Of a stretch of DNA of 49,752 bases, positions 22,243 to 28,412 are shown piece by piece; the stretch's first letter is position 1; every line of letters begins with the position of its first letter. The notes under the pieces are model-generated. The model was not told the DNA's origin and did not search any database. It was given only the letters and a program-made list of their open reading frames with translations. Origin of the DNA: a virus. The stretch is from positions 1-49,752 of the IMG/VR virus record IMGVR_UViG_3300032322_001862; one strand, written 5' to 3'. The translations under genes and the position numbers were made by a program.

Positions 22243-22596
22243 CTATTGTCTGTCTGGCCGCAGGATGCGTCCCCGCACCTCGAGTGTCTGATGATCTAGC
22301 TCGAACACATCGCCGGCCGTGTCGACTCCGACAAAAAGCACGTGCTCCTCGTTTTCCAAGCTCTCCCGCTGCCTTTCCATGTACTCGGGAAGCTCTTCGG
22401 GCGCGACGGCCGCATTCCTCGAGTACGCCTCAAGGCAATCGTCTATGTATTGCAAACGCTCGGTCTCGGCCTCTTCCCGGGTGTCAAAAAGCAGCGGCTC
22501 GGCATCTTCTGGCGTGCTGCCTTCGAGCGGAACGTAAAGGCCGCACATGGTGCCCGTGATGGTGGCCCAGCCGGTTTTCACAATCTTAATGGACAT
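22243..22596 (-). CDS. Conserved hypothetical protein
   Basis: 117 residues from ATG 22596 with AAAGGAGAAAG upstream. MSIKIVKTGWATITGTMCGL, PLLFDTREEAETERLQYIDD and a C-terminal EEHVLFVGVDTAGDVFELDH. The first part (strand, turn, strand; then FDTREEAE followed by a helix) resembles small phage proteins that carry an FDTREEAE-type helix start. No catalytic motif. It has its own promoter-like leader and is probably an early single-gene unit. Function unknown. Confidence 0.75.
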   Translation of the reverse strand: MSIKIVKTGWATITGTMCGLYVPLEGSTPEDAEPLLFDTREEAETERLQYIDDCLEAYSRNAAVAPEELPEYMERQRESLENEEHVLFVGVDTAGDVFELDHQTLEVRGRILRPDRQ

Positions 22597-22642
22597 GGCT
22601 TCTTTCTCCTTTGTGTTATGGCCTAGCGGCCCCTTCGGTGCA

Positions 22643-22672
22643 GTATCGATTGCCAAAGCATGAAAAGTACAA
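22643..22672 (-). promoter_or_regulatory. Promoter-like boxes before 117-aa gene
   Basis: TTGTAC (22667-22672) and CGATAC (22643-22648) with 18 bases between on the minus strand; shifting by one gives GATACT. This is the weakest member of the leader family. Confidence 0.4.
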
Positions 22673-22748
22673 AACGCACAATGTTCTTTTTTGGTGGCGG
22701 TTCGTCCGGTAGCCTTAACGGCCCCGATGGGAACGGTTTTCTTTTCAT

Positions 22749-23015
22749 TCAGGCTCCCCCCAATGCCGCAGTAATCGCGCCAGCGAGCAGCGCCTCCACA
22801 CGGTTGGCGGCGAATTCGTCCGCGTCCGGGTCGGTAAGCAGCGCATGAGCGGCCTGTGCTGCGGCAAGTAATGCGGGCGCCGATGCGATTAGATCGCCGT
22901 TCCACATATCGCGGCGCGGGGTCAACATGCAGATGGCCTTGTCGGCGGTATCCACAACCTTAACGCTCGCACCATTGCTGCCCACTCTCCACGGGCCGGG
23001 CGTGTGCTGTGCCAT
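22749..23015 (-). CDS. HTPGPW-type small phage protein
   Basis: 88 residues beginning MAQHTPGPWRVGSNGASVKV and containing NGDLIASAPALLAAAQAAH. This HTPGPW...LIAAAPELL pattern is one of the commonest small phage protein families; its function is unknown. AAAGGAG lies before the ATG and a promoter-like leader with a small hairpin (GCTGG/CCAGC near 23041-23056) precedes it. Between this gene and the 117-aa gene lie 152 bases with no other gene. Confidence 0.82.
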   Translation of the reverse strand: MAQHTPGPWRVGSNGASVKVVDTADKAICMLTPRRDMWNGDLIASAPALLAAAQAAHALLTDPDADEFAANRVEALLAGAITAALGGA

Positions 23016-23062
23016 TGTCGTCTCCTTTCTAACTTTCTACGCTGGAACATCCCAGCACCGCG

Positions 23063-23092
23063 AATCTACACCAACGGCTTACGCCTCCGCAA
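23063..23092 (-). promoter_or_regulatory. Promoter-like boxes before HTPGPW gene
   Basis: TTGCGG (23087-23092), 18 bases, TAGATT (23063-23068) on the minus strand, overlapping the end of the nuclease gene. Confidence 0.45.
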
Positions 23093-23501
23093 GGGTGTAC
23101 ATCAACAGGCTCCACGGGACCGTACCGTAGTGATAGCCCACAACGGGGTCCGTATCGATGCCGGACTTCGCGAGCTCGAACACTTGCTTTCCAGAAAACA
23201 GCAAGAGCTGCCCCTCCCTCGAGGCCACCTTACCGGGGGGCACGTACAGGACCAGAATGAACGTCCGCACTCCGAGCTCCGCGTGCCGGGCGTGAAAGGC
23301 AATCTGGTGCGGCGACAAGGCCACCTTGCGCCCGCGTTTCACCACCTTCAGCTCGACCGGGACAAACTCCCCCGTCTGCTTCAACGCGATGAAGCAGTCC
23401 GGGATGCCCAGATTTACCCGCGACTCAATCCGGGTAATAAGGCAGTTTGGGAGGTTTTCCTTTAGCCTTTGGTACAGGCTTGTTTCGGGCTTTGACGGCA
23501 T
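23079..23501 (-). CDS. VRR-NUC-type PD-(D/E)XK nuclease
   Basis: 140 residues from ATG 23501; the longer upstream frame lies inside terS. Residues Glu27 (RIESRVNLG), Asp35 (GIPDCFIAL), Glu50-x-Lys52 (VPVELKVVKRG) and a downstream Gln66 (SPHQIAFHARHAELG) form the PD-(D/E)XK arrangement of VRR-NUC or Holliday-junction-resolvase-like enzymes. It probably cuts branched replication or packaging intermediates. It overlaps the last 77 bases of terS in another frame, so the two are tightly linked. The fold is short and complete; the exact substrate is inferred. Confidence 0.8.
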   Translation of the reverse strand: MPSKPETSLYQRLKENLPNCLITRIESRVNLGIPDCFIALKQTGEFVPVELKVVKRGRKVALSPHQIAFHARHAELGVRTFILVLYVPPGKVASREGQLLLFSGKQVFELAKSGIDTDPVVGYHYGTVPWSLLMYTLAEA

Positions 23502-24138
23502 CCACAGGCTCCTCGGAGGGCTCCGGTTCGGGGGGTTCCAACTGGATCGGCTCCTCGAGGCTTTCCTCCACCTGCTGCGGCGTGACATCGATGATGGGGC
23601 TGCCGTTGCCGTAGAGCTTCTTGATTTCCTCGAGCTTGCGCATGACCTCCTCCTTACTCATGGAGTCAATCGTGCCGTGCCGAATCTCCTTGCGGTCGAT
23701 GTAAATCGTCCCAAGGGCCTGCCCTCGACGATACTCGGCCTGTACGGCGGCCCCGTAGGCCCCCGCGGACAGCGCTTGGTCCCGGATGACCTGAAGGTCC
23801 CGCATGTGCCGCTCGTAGGTCGTGCCGTACTTCTCGGCCATCTCCGCCCGGACCTTCTGGATGGCCGCGACGATGTGCGGGTTGACATCCGAATTGGTCA
23901 GGTCCTCCGCCCTACGCTTGGCGTTCTTCTCGGGCCACCCCGCACGGACCACGGCCTCCTGCAACGTCACATGGCCGTCCCCCGACACAAACTCGTGGAC
24001 GAACTTCCATTCCTGCGTCGTGAGCTCGCGGCTCTTATGGGGCTTTACGGGCCGTGCCAGCTTCTCCAGCGTCTGGGGCTGGATACCCCTGCCCATCTTC
24101 TTGCTGAACTCCTTGTCGGCTTTGCTGCGCAGTTTCAC
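23425..24138 (-). CDS. terS: Terminase small subunit
   Basis: 237 residues from a GTG at 24138 that overlaps the upstream stop (GTGA) and has GGAGGG before it; the longer frame to 24216 runs through the upstream gene. The DNA-binding part is LTTQEWKFVHEFVSGDGHVT, LQEAVVRAGWPEKNAKRRAE, DLTNSDVNPHIVAAIQKVRA, the terminase_2-type helix-turn-helix pattern (compare the LTxQQxxFV...AAxxAGY...A...L...P.V...I). Helical oligomerisation region follows, then an acidic Pro/Glu-rich tail and a basic C-terminus. It recognises the phage genome and hands it to TerL, which lies about 5 kb downstream. Confidence 0.85.
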   Translation of the reverse strand: MKLRSKADKEFSKKMGRGIQPQTLEKLARPVKPHKSRELTTQEWKFVHEFVSGDGHVTLQEAVVRAGWPEKNAKRRAEDLTNSDVNPHIVAAIQKVRAEMAEKYGTTYERHMRDLQVIRDQALSAGAYGAAVQAEYRRGQALGTIYIDRKEIRHGTIDSMSKEEVMRKLEEIKKLYGNGSPIIDVTPQQVEESLEEPIQLEPPEPEPSEEPVDAVKARNKPVPKAKGKPPKLPYYPD

Positions 24139-24350
24139 GCGACCCTCCAGACCCGCCAGCCGTCCTCGACCTTTCGGCACGAAAACTTCGTCCCGTGGCG
24201 CTTGGAAAACATCCACGCGGCGCTCCGGGCGTTCTTGGCCGACTCGGCATCGGCTAACAGGAAACTGTCCCCTACGGCCATGACAGGGAATGGGTACTTC
24301 TCCCGCTGGGCTTCGGCGGGGATCGGAATGCCCGAATCAACTCTTAACAT
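24135..24350 (-). CDS. Conserved small protein (DUF7303-like)
   Basis: 71 residues. YPFPVMAVGDSFLL, ARSAAWMFSKRHGTKFSCRK and VEDGWRVWRV match a very common small phage family (DUF7303-like) with a conserved YPF...VGDSF...RVWRV frame. Function unknown; basic surface. Stop codon overlaps the GTG of terS. This is the first gene of the terS transcript, facing the divergent gap with the inverted repeat. Confidence 0.8.
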   Translation of the reverse strand: MLRVDSGIPIPAEAQREKYPFPVMAVGDSFLLADAESAKNARSAAWMFSKRHGTKFSCRKVEDGWRVWRVA

Positions 24351-24399
24351 GCCACTAGTCTACTCCGAGCAATTCGGGATCGTCTAGGGGCTAGAGGCC

Positions 24400-24426
24400 G
24401 CGGTAGTAGAACCTCAGAGGGGTCTA
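24400..24426. repeat. Inverted repeat, left arm
   Basis: 27 bases (starting GCGGTAGTAGAACCTCAGAG) that match the reverse complement of 24592-24618 at 24 of 27 positions. The arms are 165 bases apart. Confidence 0.9.
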
Positions 24427-24591
24427 CTAGTTTTTCATTTCAGAAAAACGACCCGCGCGCGCACCCCAGAGAAATTACCCCTATTGAACCTCCGTAAGTC
24501 TCCGTGTAGCTCTAACACGTTGATCTACAAACCTTCTTACACCTATTACGGCATTACGGTAAATTTTAAAAATTTTTGAAAAAAAATTCAC

Positions 24592-24618
24592 TAGACCCCT
24601 CTAGGGTTCTACTGCCGC
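24592..24618. repeat. Inverted repeat, right arm
   Basis: Partner of 24400-24426; ends ...GTTCTACTGCCGC. The A/T-rich core of the gap lies just left of it. Confidence 0.9.
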
Positions 24619-24697
24619 CGTGTTTTGAGCACTTTTGTATACTTTTCGTTGACAAAACTGATATATTGCCCCGTGGTCCATGGTCCATGGTGAACAA

Positions 24698-24982
24698 ATG
24701 AAGCAAGTTGACCTTGAACATATTGACAGGTGGTACGCCTACGATCCGAACACGGGGGAGGTCTACCGTAAAACGACCTACGCCACCCTTTGCACCCCCG
24801 ATGGCTATGGTGGTTACAAGGCGAGCATTCGCGGCAGGATGTGTTCGGTTCACAAGATCGCGTGGTTCTTGAGCCACGGCGAATGGCCCACGTTCCAGTT
24901 ACGGCACCGGGATGGGGATCGCCGTAACAACCGGATCGAGAACTTGGAGCCGGTGTCGCTGAAGCGGGCTAACGCAGCTTAG
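24698..24982 (+). CDS. HNH endonuclease (HNH_3-like), lone plus-strand gene
   Basis: 94 residues from ATG 24698; an in-frame ATG at 24680 would add six residues coming from the GGTCCATGG repeat. WYAYDPNTGEVYRKTTY, VHKIAWFLSHGEWPTFQLRH and RDGDRRNNRIENLEPVSL give the HNH_3 pattern (H...H.DGD..NNR..NL). The position normally Asp/Asn before the second His is Arg here, but the catalytic-type His, Asp and Asn residues are present. It is flanked by minus-strand transcripts on both sides. It could be a homing endonuclease or assist packaging, as HNH proteins beside terminases do. No good ribosome site is visible. Confidence 0.8.
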   Translation: MKQVDLEHIDRWYAYDPNTGEVYRKTTYATLCTPDGYGGYKASIRGRMCSVHKIAWFLSHGEWPTFQLRHRDGDRRNNRIENLEPVSLKRANAA

Positions 24983-25010
24983 AAAACCCCCGGGTCTTTC
25001 GACCCGGGGT
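24983..25010 (-). terminator. Rho-independent terminator of the replication/accessory operon
   Basis: Minus strand reads CCCCGGGTC, GAAA, GACCCGGGG then GTTTTC, a 9-bp perfect stem with a GNRA loop. It lies 53 bases after the stop of the 82-aa gene and directly abuts the end of the plus-strand HNH gene, so it separates the two. Confidence 0.85.
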
Positions 25011-25063
25011 CCGCGGCAGGTGATGGCTTGGGGTCTGGAGGAGCGCCGCGGGAAACCTGAGCT

Positions 25064-25312
25064 TTACTGGACGCCGGCGCCCATGGCCTTCTTGAAGTCC
25101 CCTTCGAGCATACGGGCGGCCGTGCGGCCGGTCATGATTTCGCCGAATTCGATTTCGGAGATATCGACCTCGAGGGGGCCTGGGGTGAGCCCGGGGACGA
25201 CGACCACGGGCCCGACGAGCCCGTAGCGTGTGCCGTTGATCGTGAGGGTGATCATCTGCACGAGTGAGGCGCAGTCGTGGTCCGTGGTCCGTGGTTCGTC
25301 CATGTGGTTCAT
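25064..25312 (-). CDS. Small hypothetical protein
   Basis: 82 residues. The first 17 (MNHMDEPRTTDHDCASL) are encoded by a GGACCACGG-type repeat; the conserved part then starts at MITLTINGTRYGLVGPVVVV, followed by EVDISEIEFGEIMTGRTAAR. An internal ATG at 25255 could be the older start. Its beta-rich body is not one I can name. It is the last gene before the terminator, coupled to the upstream gene by ATGA. Confidence 0.65.
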   Translation of the reverse strand: MNHMDEPRTTDHDCASLVQMITLTINGTRYGLVGPVVVVPGLTPGPLEVDISEIEFGEIMTGRTAARMLEGDFKKAMGAGVQ

Positions 25313-25545
25313 TCCCTGATGTTGCGCTTAGAGTCGAGCCAATGCAAATCGAGCAGCAGTCGCTCGATGTGCGAGGACAGCCCGTCGCGTTCCTGTTTGA
25401 GCCCTTTGATTTCCTCGGCGAGGGACTCGAGGAGGACGTTTTGGACTTCGATGCGTCGGCGCAGGGCGAAGACATACTCCCGGAGCTGGAGGTCGTGGAT
25501 CGGGATGGGCGGGTCGTCGGTCGAGTTGATCGCGGGGACTAGCAT
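25309..25545 (-). CDS. Small coiled-coil protein
   Basis: 78 residues. From about residue 20 it is one long amphipathic helix: LREYVFALRRRIEVQNVLLE, LAEEIKGLKQERDGLSSHI. No membrane segment. Probably an oligomeric helical protein of unknown role. It overlaps the genes on both sides by 4 to 7 bases. Confidence 0.65.
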   Translation of the reverse strand: MLVPAINSTDDPPIPIHDLQLREYVFALRRRIEVQNVLLESLAEEIKGLKQERDGLSSHIERLLLDLHWLDSKRNIRE

Positions 25546-25745
25546 GTTGCGGTCTCCCTCTCGTAGTAGCCTTCTTGGTTCAGGATGGCGCGTACCATGC
25601 TCTCAGCGGCGAGGGCGTCCTCGACCAGCGGCCGGAGGGCCTTGGTCCGTGGCTCGTGGTTATAGCCTCCTGTGAGCTCGAGGGTGAGCCCTTGGAGGGC
25701 CATGTTGGCCTCGTGGAGGGCGAGGAGGGTGTCTTTGCGGTTCAT
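25539..25745 (-). CDS. Small hypothetical protein
   Basis: 68 residues from ATG 25745 that overlaps the upstream stop (ATGA); the longer frame is inside the DUF6378 gene. MNRKDTLLALHEANMALQGL, then EPRTKALRPLVEDALAAESM. Mostly helical, slightly acidic. I do not recognise the family. Confidence 0.65.
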   Translation of the reverse strand: MNRKDTLLALHEANMALQGLTLELTGGYNHEPRTKALRPLVEDALAAESMVRAILNQEGYYERETATC

Positions 25746-26260
25746 CGTGGGGTCCCCCGCAGCCGGTCGGAGATGAGCTTGGCGTAGCCGGCGATATCGT
25801 CCCAGTTGTCGACCTTGTCGGGGTTGCCGTTGACGATACGGGACATCTTGCTGGCGATCATCTCGAGGGCTTCCCATTGGTCGTCGGCGAAGGTGCGGCC
25901 GTGGTCTGAGGCGTGGTCGGCCATGGCGCGTTTGAGGGCTTGGGCGAGGCGGGAGTTATCGGCGAAGGTGCCGTAGTCCGTGGCCCGTGAGTCGAGGATA
26001 TCGTCGATGGGGTCTTTGTCCGTTGTCTTGAGGTCATCGAAGAGTGCTGTGGTCTCCTCGTTGCTGAGGAGGGTGGCGTTCCACTCGCGCGCGTCGGCCT
26101 CGGACTTCCCTGCGGCCTTCTCGCGAAGCTTGTAGGCGTAGGGGATGGAGATCCCGAAACGCTTGGCGACGGAGGCGACCTTGGCGCCGGGGCTGTCGTG
26201 GAACCAGTTGATGGCGCGTTGGGCGGCATCGGACTTCTTCAGTTTCTTACCGGATTTCAT
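25742..26260 (-). CDS. HTH plus DUF6378-like protein
   Basis: 172 residues from ATG 26260, with AGAAGGAAG upstream. Residues 12-50 (AAQRAINWFHDSPGAKVASV, AKRFGISIPYAYKLREKAAG) form a helix-turn-helix of the IS-element/sigma-like type. Residues 120-168 (WEALEMIASKMSRIVNGNPD, KVDNWDDIAGYAKLISDRL) match DUF6378, a small helical phage domain thought to be related to nucleotide-metabolism MazG-like folds. I have not seen the two fused before. It could be a regulator that senses a nucleotide. Both domains look intact; the linker (50-115) is acidic. Confidence 0.72.
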   Translation of the reverse strand: MKSGKKLKKSDAAQRAINWFHDSPGAKVASVAKRFGISIPYAYKLREKAAGKSEADAREWNATLLSNEETTALFDDLKTTDKDPIDDILDSRATDYGTFADNSRLAQALKRAMADHASDHGRTFADDQWEALEMIASKMSRIVNGNPDKVDNWDDIAGYAKLISDRLRGTPR

Positions 26261-26477
26261 TGGGCACTTCCTTCTGTTGATAAAGATAGGCGACACAAGA
26301 GGGCGGGAAAGCCGCTTCGCCTGAGTCGTAGGCACAGGCCGCGGCGATCGGGTCGGAGGCGCTGTTGATGTACTCTGTTCTCAGATGCAAGTCGTACGCG
26401 CAGTACGCAAAAACACTGAGAAGAATAGAGCCAAGCACGCCGCAGACAGCAGCAAAAAACTTTATATCACTTTCCAT
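26247..26477 (-). CDS. Small membrane protein
   Basis: 76 residues from ATG 26477 behind AAAGGAGATTGAA. One hydrophobic span lies at about 6-26 (KFFAAVCGVLGSILLSVFAY). The periplasmic-side part has SDPIAAACAYDSGEAAFPP and SCVAYLY with two or three cysteines, a pattern common in small phage membrane proteins. A role in lysis or superinfection exclusion is possible but unsupported. Overlaps the DUF6378 gene by 14 bases. Confidence 0.7.
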   Translation of the reverse strand: MESDIKFFAAVCGVLGSILLSVFAYCAYDLHLRTEYINSASDPIAAACAYDSGEAAFPPSCVAYLYQQKEVPNEIR

Positions 26478-26506
26478 TTCAATCTCCTTTCTAGGCTTTC
26501 TAACGA

Positions 26507-26665
26507 TTAAAAGTAGTCTCTTCCGCCCCTCGAGCATCTCCAGTTTGGCTTAGGGAGATGCGGGTCGATGGGCCTGCGTTTATTGCGCAGGAACCAAGTT
26601 ATACCCACAAAGACGGATAAAAACAAGAGTAGACCCAGTCCAGACATAAGTATCTCCTTCGTCAT
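26507..26665 (-). CDS. Very small single-span membrane protein
   Basis: 52 residues from ATG 26665, coupled to the HNH stop by ATGA. MTKEILMSGLGLLLFLSVFV is a strong membrane span, followed by GITWFLRNKRRPIDPHLPKP, a basic cytoplasmic tail. It resembles small holin-like or inner-membrane accessory proteins in size only. The next gene downstream is also a membrane protein. Confidence 0.65.
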   Translation of the reverse strand: MTKEILMSGLGLLLFLSVFVGITWFLRNKRRPIDPHLPKPNWRCSRGGRDYF

Positions 26666-27033
26666 TTCTTCTTTCTCGCGGCCTTTATACCCCGCCTTTC
26701 CTCGAAGTGCAAGATGCGGTGGCAGTTGGCGCAGAGGGGGATGCACTTCTCCTCTGCCTCCTTGATGGCCTCCTTGATGTTGTGGTGTTTGACAATAAGC
26801 TCATTCACCGAGCGTTTGTTGTGGCGGATCACGTGGTGAAAATCGATGACCGCGGGGTGAGAAAAGCCGCAGTGGGCGCAGGATTGTTTGGAGCGGTAGT
26901 CGAGCCAGACCTTCTTGATGGAGGTGCGGCGCGCGCTCGACTGATCGATGACGTGCTGGGTGTTCTTCAAATACCAGCGACGCGAGTACTCGCGTTGCCG
27001 TTCGCGTCGGACGTTGGCGTCCTTAAACGGCAC
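26662..27033 (-). CDS. HNH endonuclease
   Basis: 123 residues from a GTG at 27033 overlapping the upstream stop (TAGTG). The N-terminus is basic (RRERQREYSRRWYLKN). SCAHCGFSHPAVIDFHHVIR holds the first CxxC and the His-His pair, and KCIPLCANCHRILHFEE holds the second CxxC and the last His: a complete HNH beta-beta-alpha-metal motif with two zinc knuckles. Such proteins nick or cut DNA; in phages they serve packaging, homing or host DNA breakdown. Lies in the middle of the accessory operon, 2 kb from the other HNH gene, to which it is not closely related. Confidence 0.88.
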   Translation of the reverse strand: MPFKDANVRRERQREYSRRWYLKNTQHVIDQSSARRTSIKKVWLDYRSKQSCAHCGFSHPAVIDFHHVIRHNKRSVNELIVKHHNIKEAIKEAEEKCIPLCANCHRILHFEERRGIKAARKKK

Positions 27034-27458
27034 TAGAGCCGTCGTTTCCAGTAGAGGGCTCGTGCAAAGGAGTAGGGGATGGCGGGCTCGTAGAGCCGAA
27101 AGCCACAGGTGATGAGATTGTTGGCGCTTGATGCGTTATCCGTGGTGTCTGAAACCGCCCAGTTGTACCCCTGACGCTTGGCCCAGAGCAGCCGCGCGCG
27201 GATGAGCCGGCGTTGGATGCCGCCGCCCCGGGCGAGCGGTGTGACACCGCAGCGCCCGAGGTAGACCCCGTCAGGGATTTGTTGGGAAGGAGACAGACAC
27301 GCGAATGCGACCGGCGTGCGCCGGTGGTGAGCGATCCACCAGACCCCTTCTTCCGGGAAGTACAAAGCATCGTGCGGCAGACAAGCCCGTTGCAGCTCGA
27401 TGAGTGTCTCTTCGACTTCCGGGTTAGAAGGATCGACCTTTTCACAGACGACCTTCAT
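27033..27458 (-). CDS. GNAT-family acetyltransferase
   Basis: 141 residues. WIAHHRRTPVAFACLSPSQQ gives the first beta strands; YLGRCGVTPLARGGGIQRRL is motif A with the acetyl-CoA pyrophosphate loop (R-G-G-G-I-Q); NWAVSDTTDNASSANNLITC, GFRLYEP is the motif B region, with Asn and the Gly-Phe turn. It would transfer an acetyl group to an amine on a small molecule or protein, possibly to modify host factors. GNAT proteins with this architecture occur in many phages with unknown targets. Complete domain length. Confidence 0.85.
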   Translation of the reverse strand: MKVVCEKVDPSNPEVEETLIELQRACLPHDALYFPEEGVWWIAHHRRTPVAFACLSPSQQIPDGVYLGRCGVTPLARGGGIQRRLIRARLLWAKRQGYNWAVSDTTDNASSANNLITCGFRLYEPAIPYSFARALYWKRRL

Positions 27459-27485
27459 AGGGCGTCAGTGTACGGAAGATCCCTG

Positions 27486-27791
27486 TCATTTCAATGTCGT
27501 GCCGTAGTATTTTAGGATTGTTTCAAGGCAGAACAGGTGGCCCTCGAGGGTCTTGATATCCAGGTCGCGATCGGTGTCGAAGATGGCGGAGCCTCTGCCG
27601 GCCTTGCGTGCCGCGAGGTCCGTGGTCATTGAGCCGTAGGTCGCGGTCAGTTCCTGGACGACGAGCTGTTCGATGAGATCGAGGGGCAGATCGAGCGTCA
27701 CGGACGCGGGCTTGGACTTAGGGGGTTTGGTCAGGAACTTCCTGGCGCCCTTGTTGCCGAGGGTGCGTTTTAGGACGGCGTTACGGGTCAT
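27486..27791 (-). CDS. Conserved hypothetical protein
   Basis: 101 residues. Basic N-terminus (AVLKRTLGNKGARKFLTKPP), then VTLDLPLDLIEQLVVQELTA and a C-terminal helix KTLEGHLFCLETILKYYGT. The helix ending YYG is frequent in small phage proteins that are about 100 residues long. Function unknown. ATGA overlap with the gene upstream. Confidence 0.68.
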   Translation of the reverse strand: MTRNAVLKRTLGNKGARKFLTKPPKSKPASVTLDLPLDLIEQLVVQELTATYGSMTTDLAARKAGRGSAIFDTDRDLDIKTLEGHLFCLETILKYYGTTLK

Positions 27792-28030
27792 GGCTGCTCT
27801 CCTATGACGAACACTGGGGTGTACTCACCGACATATGAGCCGACCACGTTGTACTCCATCCACTCGATAGCCTCTTCGTGCGTCATCTCTTGATCATATA
27901 TGAGTACCTCTATGCACTTTTTGTAATCGTACACGGCAATCAGTTTGGTGTGCTGCCATCCAAGACCGATCAAGGCGTCCTCAAAGCCGTCAGCGTAGAG
28001 CGTGTTCGGGTCAAGTGGTTCTTCGGTCAC
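27788..28030 (-). CDS. Small conserved protein, paralogue of 33303-33602
   Basis: 80 residues from GTG 28030 (GTGA overlap). DALIGLGWQHTKLIAVYDYK, KCIEVLI, HEEAIEWMEYNVVGSYVGEY and TPVFV form a compact alpha/beta pattern. The same frame (ALVGIA, DTLIYDG..., DEAEEYISYNIEGGYVGET, TPIIV) is present in the 99-aa protein encoded at 33303-33602, so they are paralogues. This family is very common in environmental phages; its function is unknown. Confidence 0.78.
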   Translation of the reverse strand: MTEEPLDPNTLYADGFEDALIGLGWQHTKLIAVYDYKKCIEVLIYDQEMTHEEAIEWMEYNVVGSYVGEYTPVFVIGEQP

Positions 28031-28233
28031 TTCGTCCCCCTCGCACGGATGTTGGCGGCGCACCGCTGCGCGATGCCCTCAATGGTCGCCTCCGCGTCGC
28101 AGATCTCCGCACACGCCTCCCGCTCGGCTGCTGCGACATATTCCGCATACCGATAACGCGCAAGACCATCACCCGCAGTGATTGATATGTTCACGGATTT
28201 ATTCCACAGCGCGTCCAGTTCTTCGTGTGTCAT
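28027..28233 (-). CDS. Small conserved hypothetical protein
   Basis: 68 residues. MTHEELDALWNKSVNISITA, YAEYVAAAEREACAEICDAE, and a C-terminal IEGIAQRCAANIRARG. An almost fully helical protein with the pattern EREACAxxC and AxxIRARG seen in many small phage proteins. Two cysteines four residues apart could bind a metal. Start overlaps the stop of the upstream gene by four bases. Confidence 0.75.
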   Translation of the reverse strand: MTHEELDALWNKSVNISITAGDGLARYRYAEYVAAAEREACAEICDAEATIEGIAQRCAANIRARGTK

Positions 28234-28412
28234 GTCTTATTTTCCTTCAGCGCGGTACTAAGCACATCTATCGCAGCCCAAATCGGGCGTAACGGTTCGC
28301 ACTCCTCACAATCCGAATCGCCACAGTCGCTGTCGGCGTGGCTGACAAGAGCGCGCAACTCTGAGCGCATGTGCGTAATTACGGCGCGGGGCAGGGTAAT
28401 TGTTTCGGTCAC
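28230..28412 (-). CDS. Small hypothetical protein
   Basis: 60 residues from GTG 28412, overlapping the previous stop (GTGA). TLPRAVITHMRSELRALVSH, DSDCGDSDCEECEPLRPIW. A Cys-rich acidic knot (C-x4-C-x2-C) lies between two helices. No known family. Possibly metal binding. Confidence 0.65.
   Translation of the reverse strand: MTETITLPRAVITHMRSELRALVSHADSDCGDSDCEECEPLRPIWAAIDVLSTALKENKT

Larger units (their letters stand above)
24351..24697. other. Divergent AT-rich intergenic region
   Basis: 347 bases between the minus-strand terS unit and the plus-strand HNH gene. It holds a long inverted repeat (separate entries), an A/T-rich core at 24560-24590, short TTACGG repeats, and TTGACA at 24649. 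No 17-18-nt-spaced -10 follows that TTGACA, so promoters cannot be placed firmly. A GTGGTCCATGGTCCATGGTG stretch (24673-24692) precedes the HNH start. I find no gene here. Confidence 0.65.

Noticed and set aside
24649-24667. TTGACA plus TATATT as a plus-strand promoter for the HNH gene
   Set aside because: Only seven bases separate the boxes; no -10 box at 16-18 bases can be found.
24983-25010. Terminator for the plus-strand HNH gene
   Set aside because: The U-run exists only on the minus strand; on the plus strand the stem is followed by TCCGCGG.
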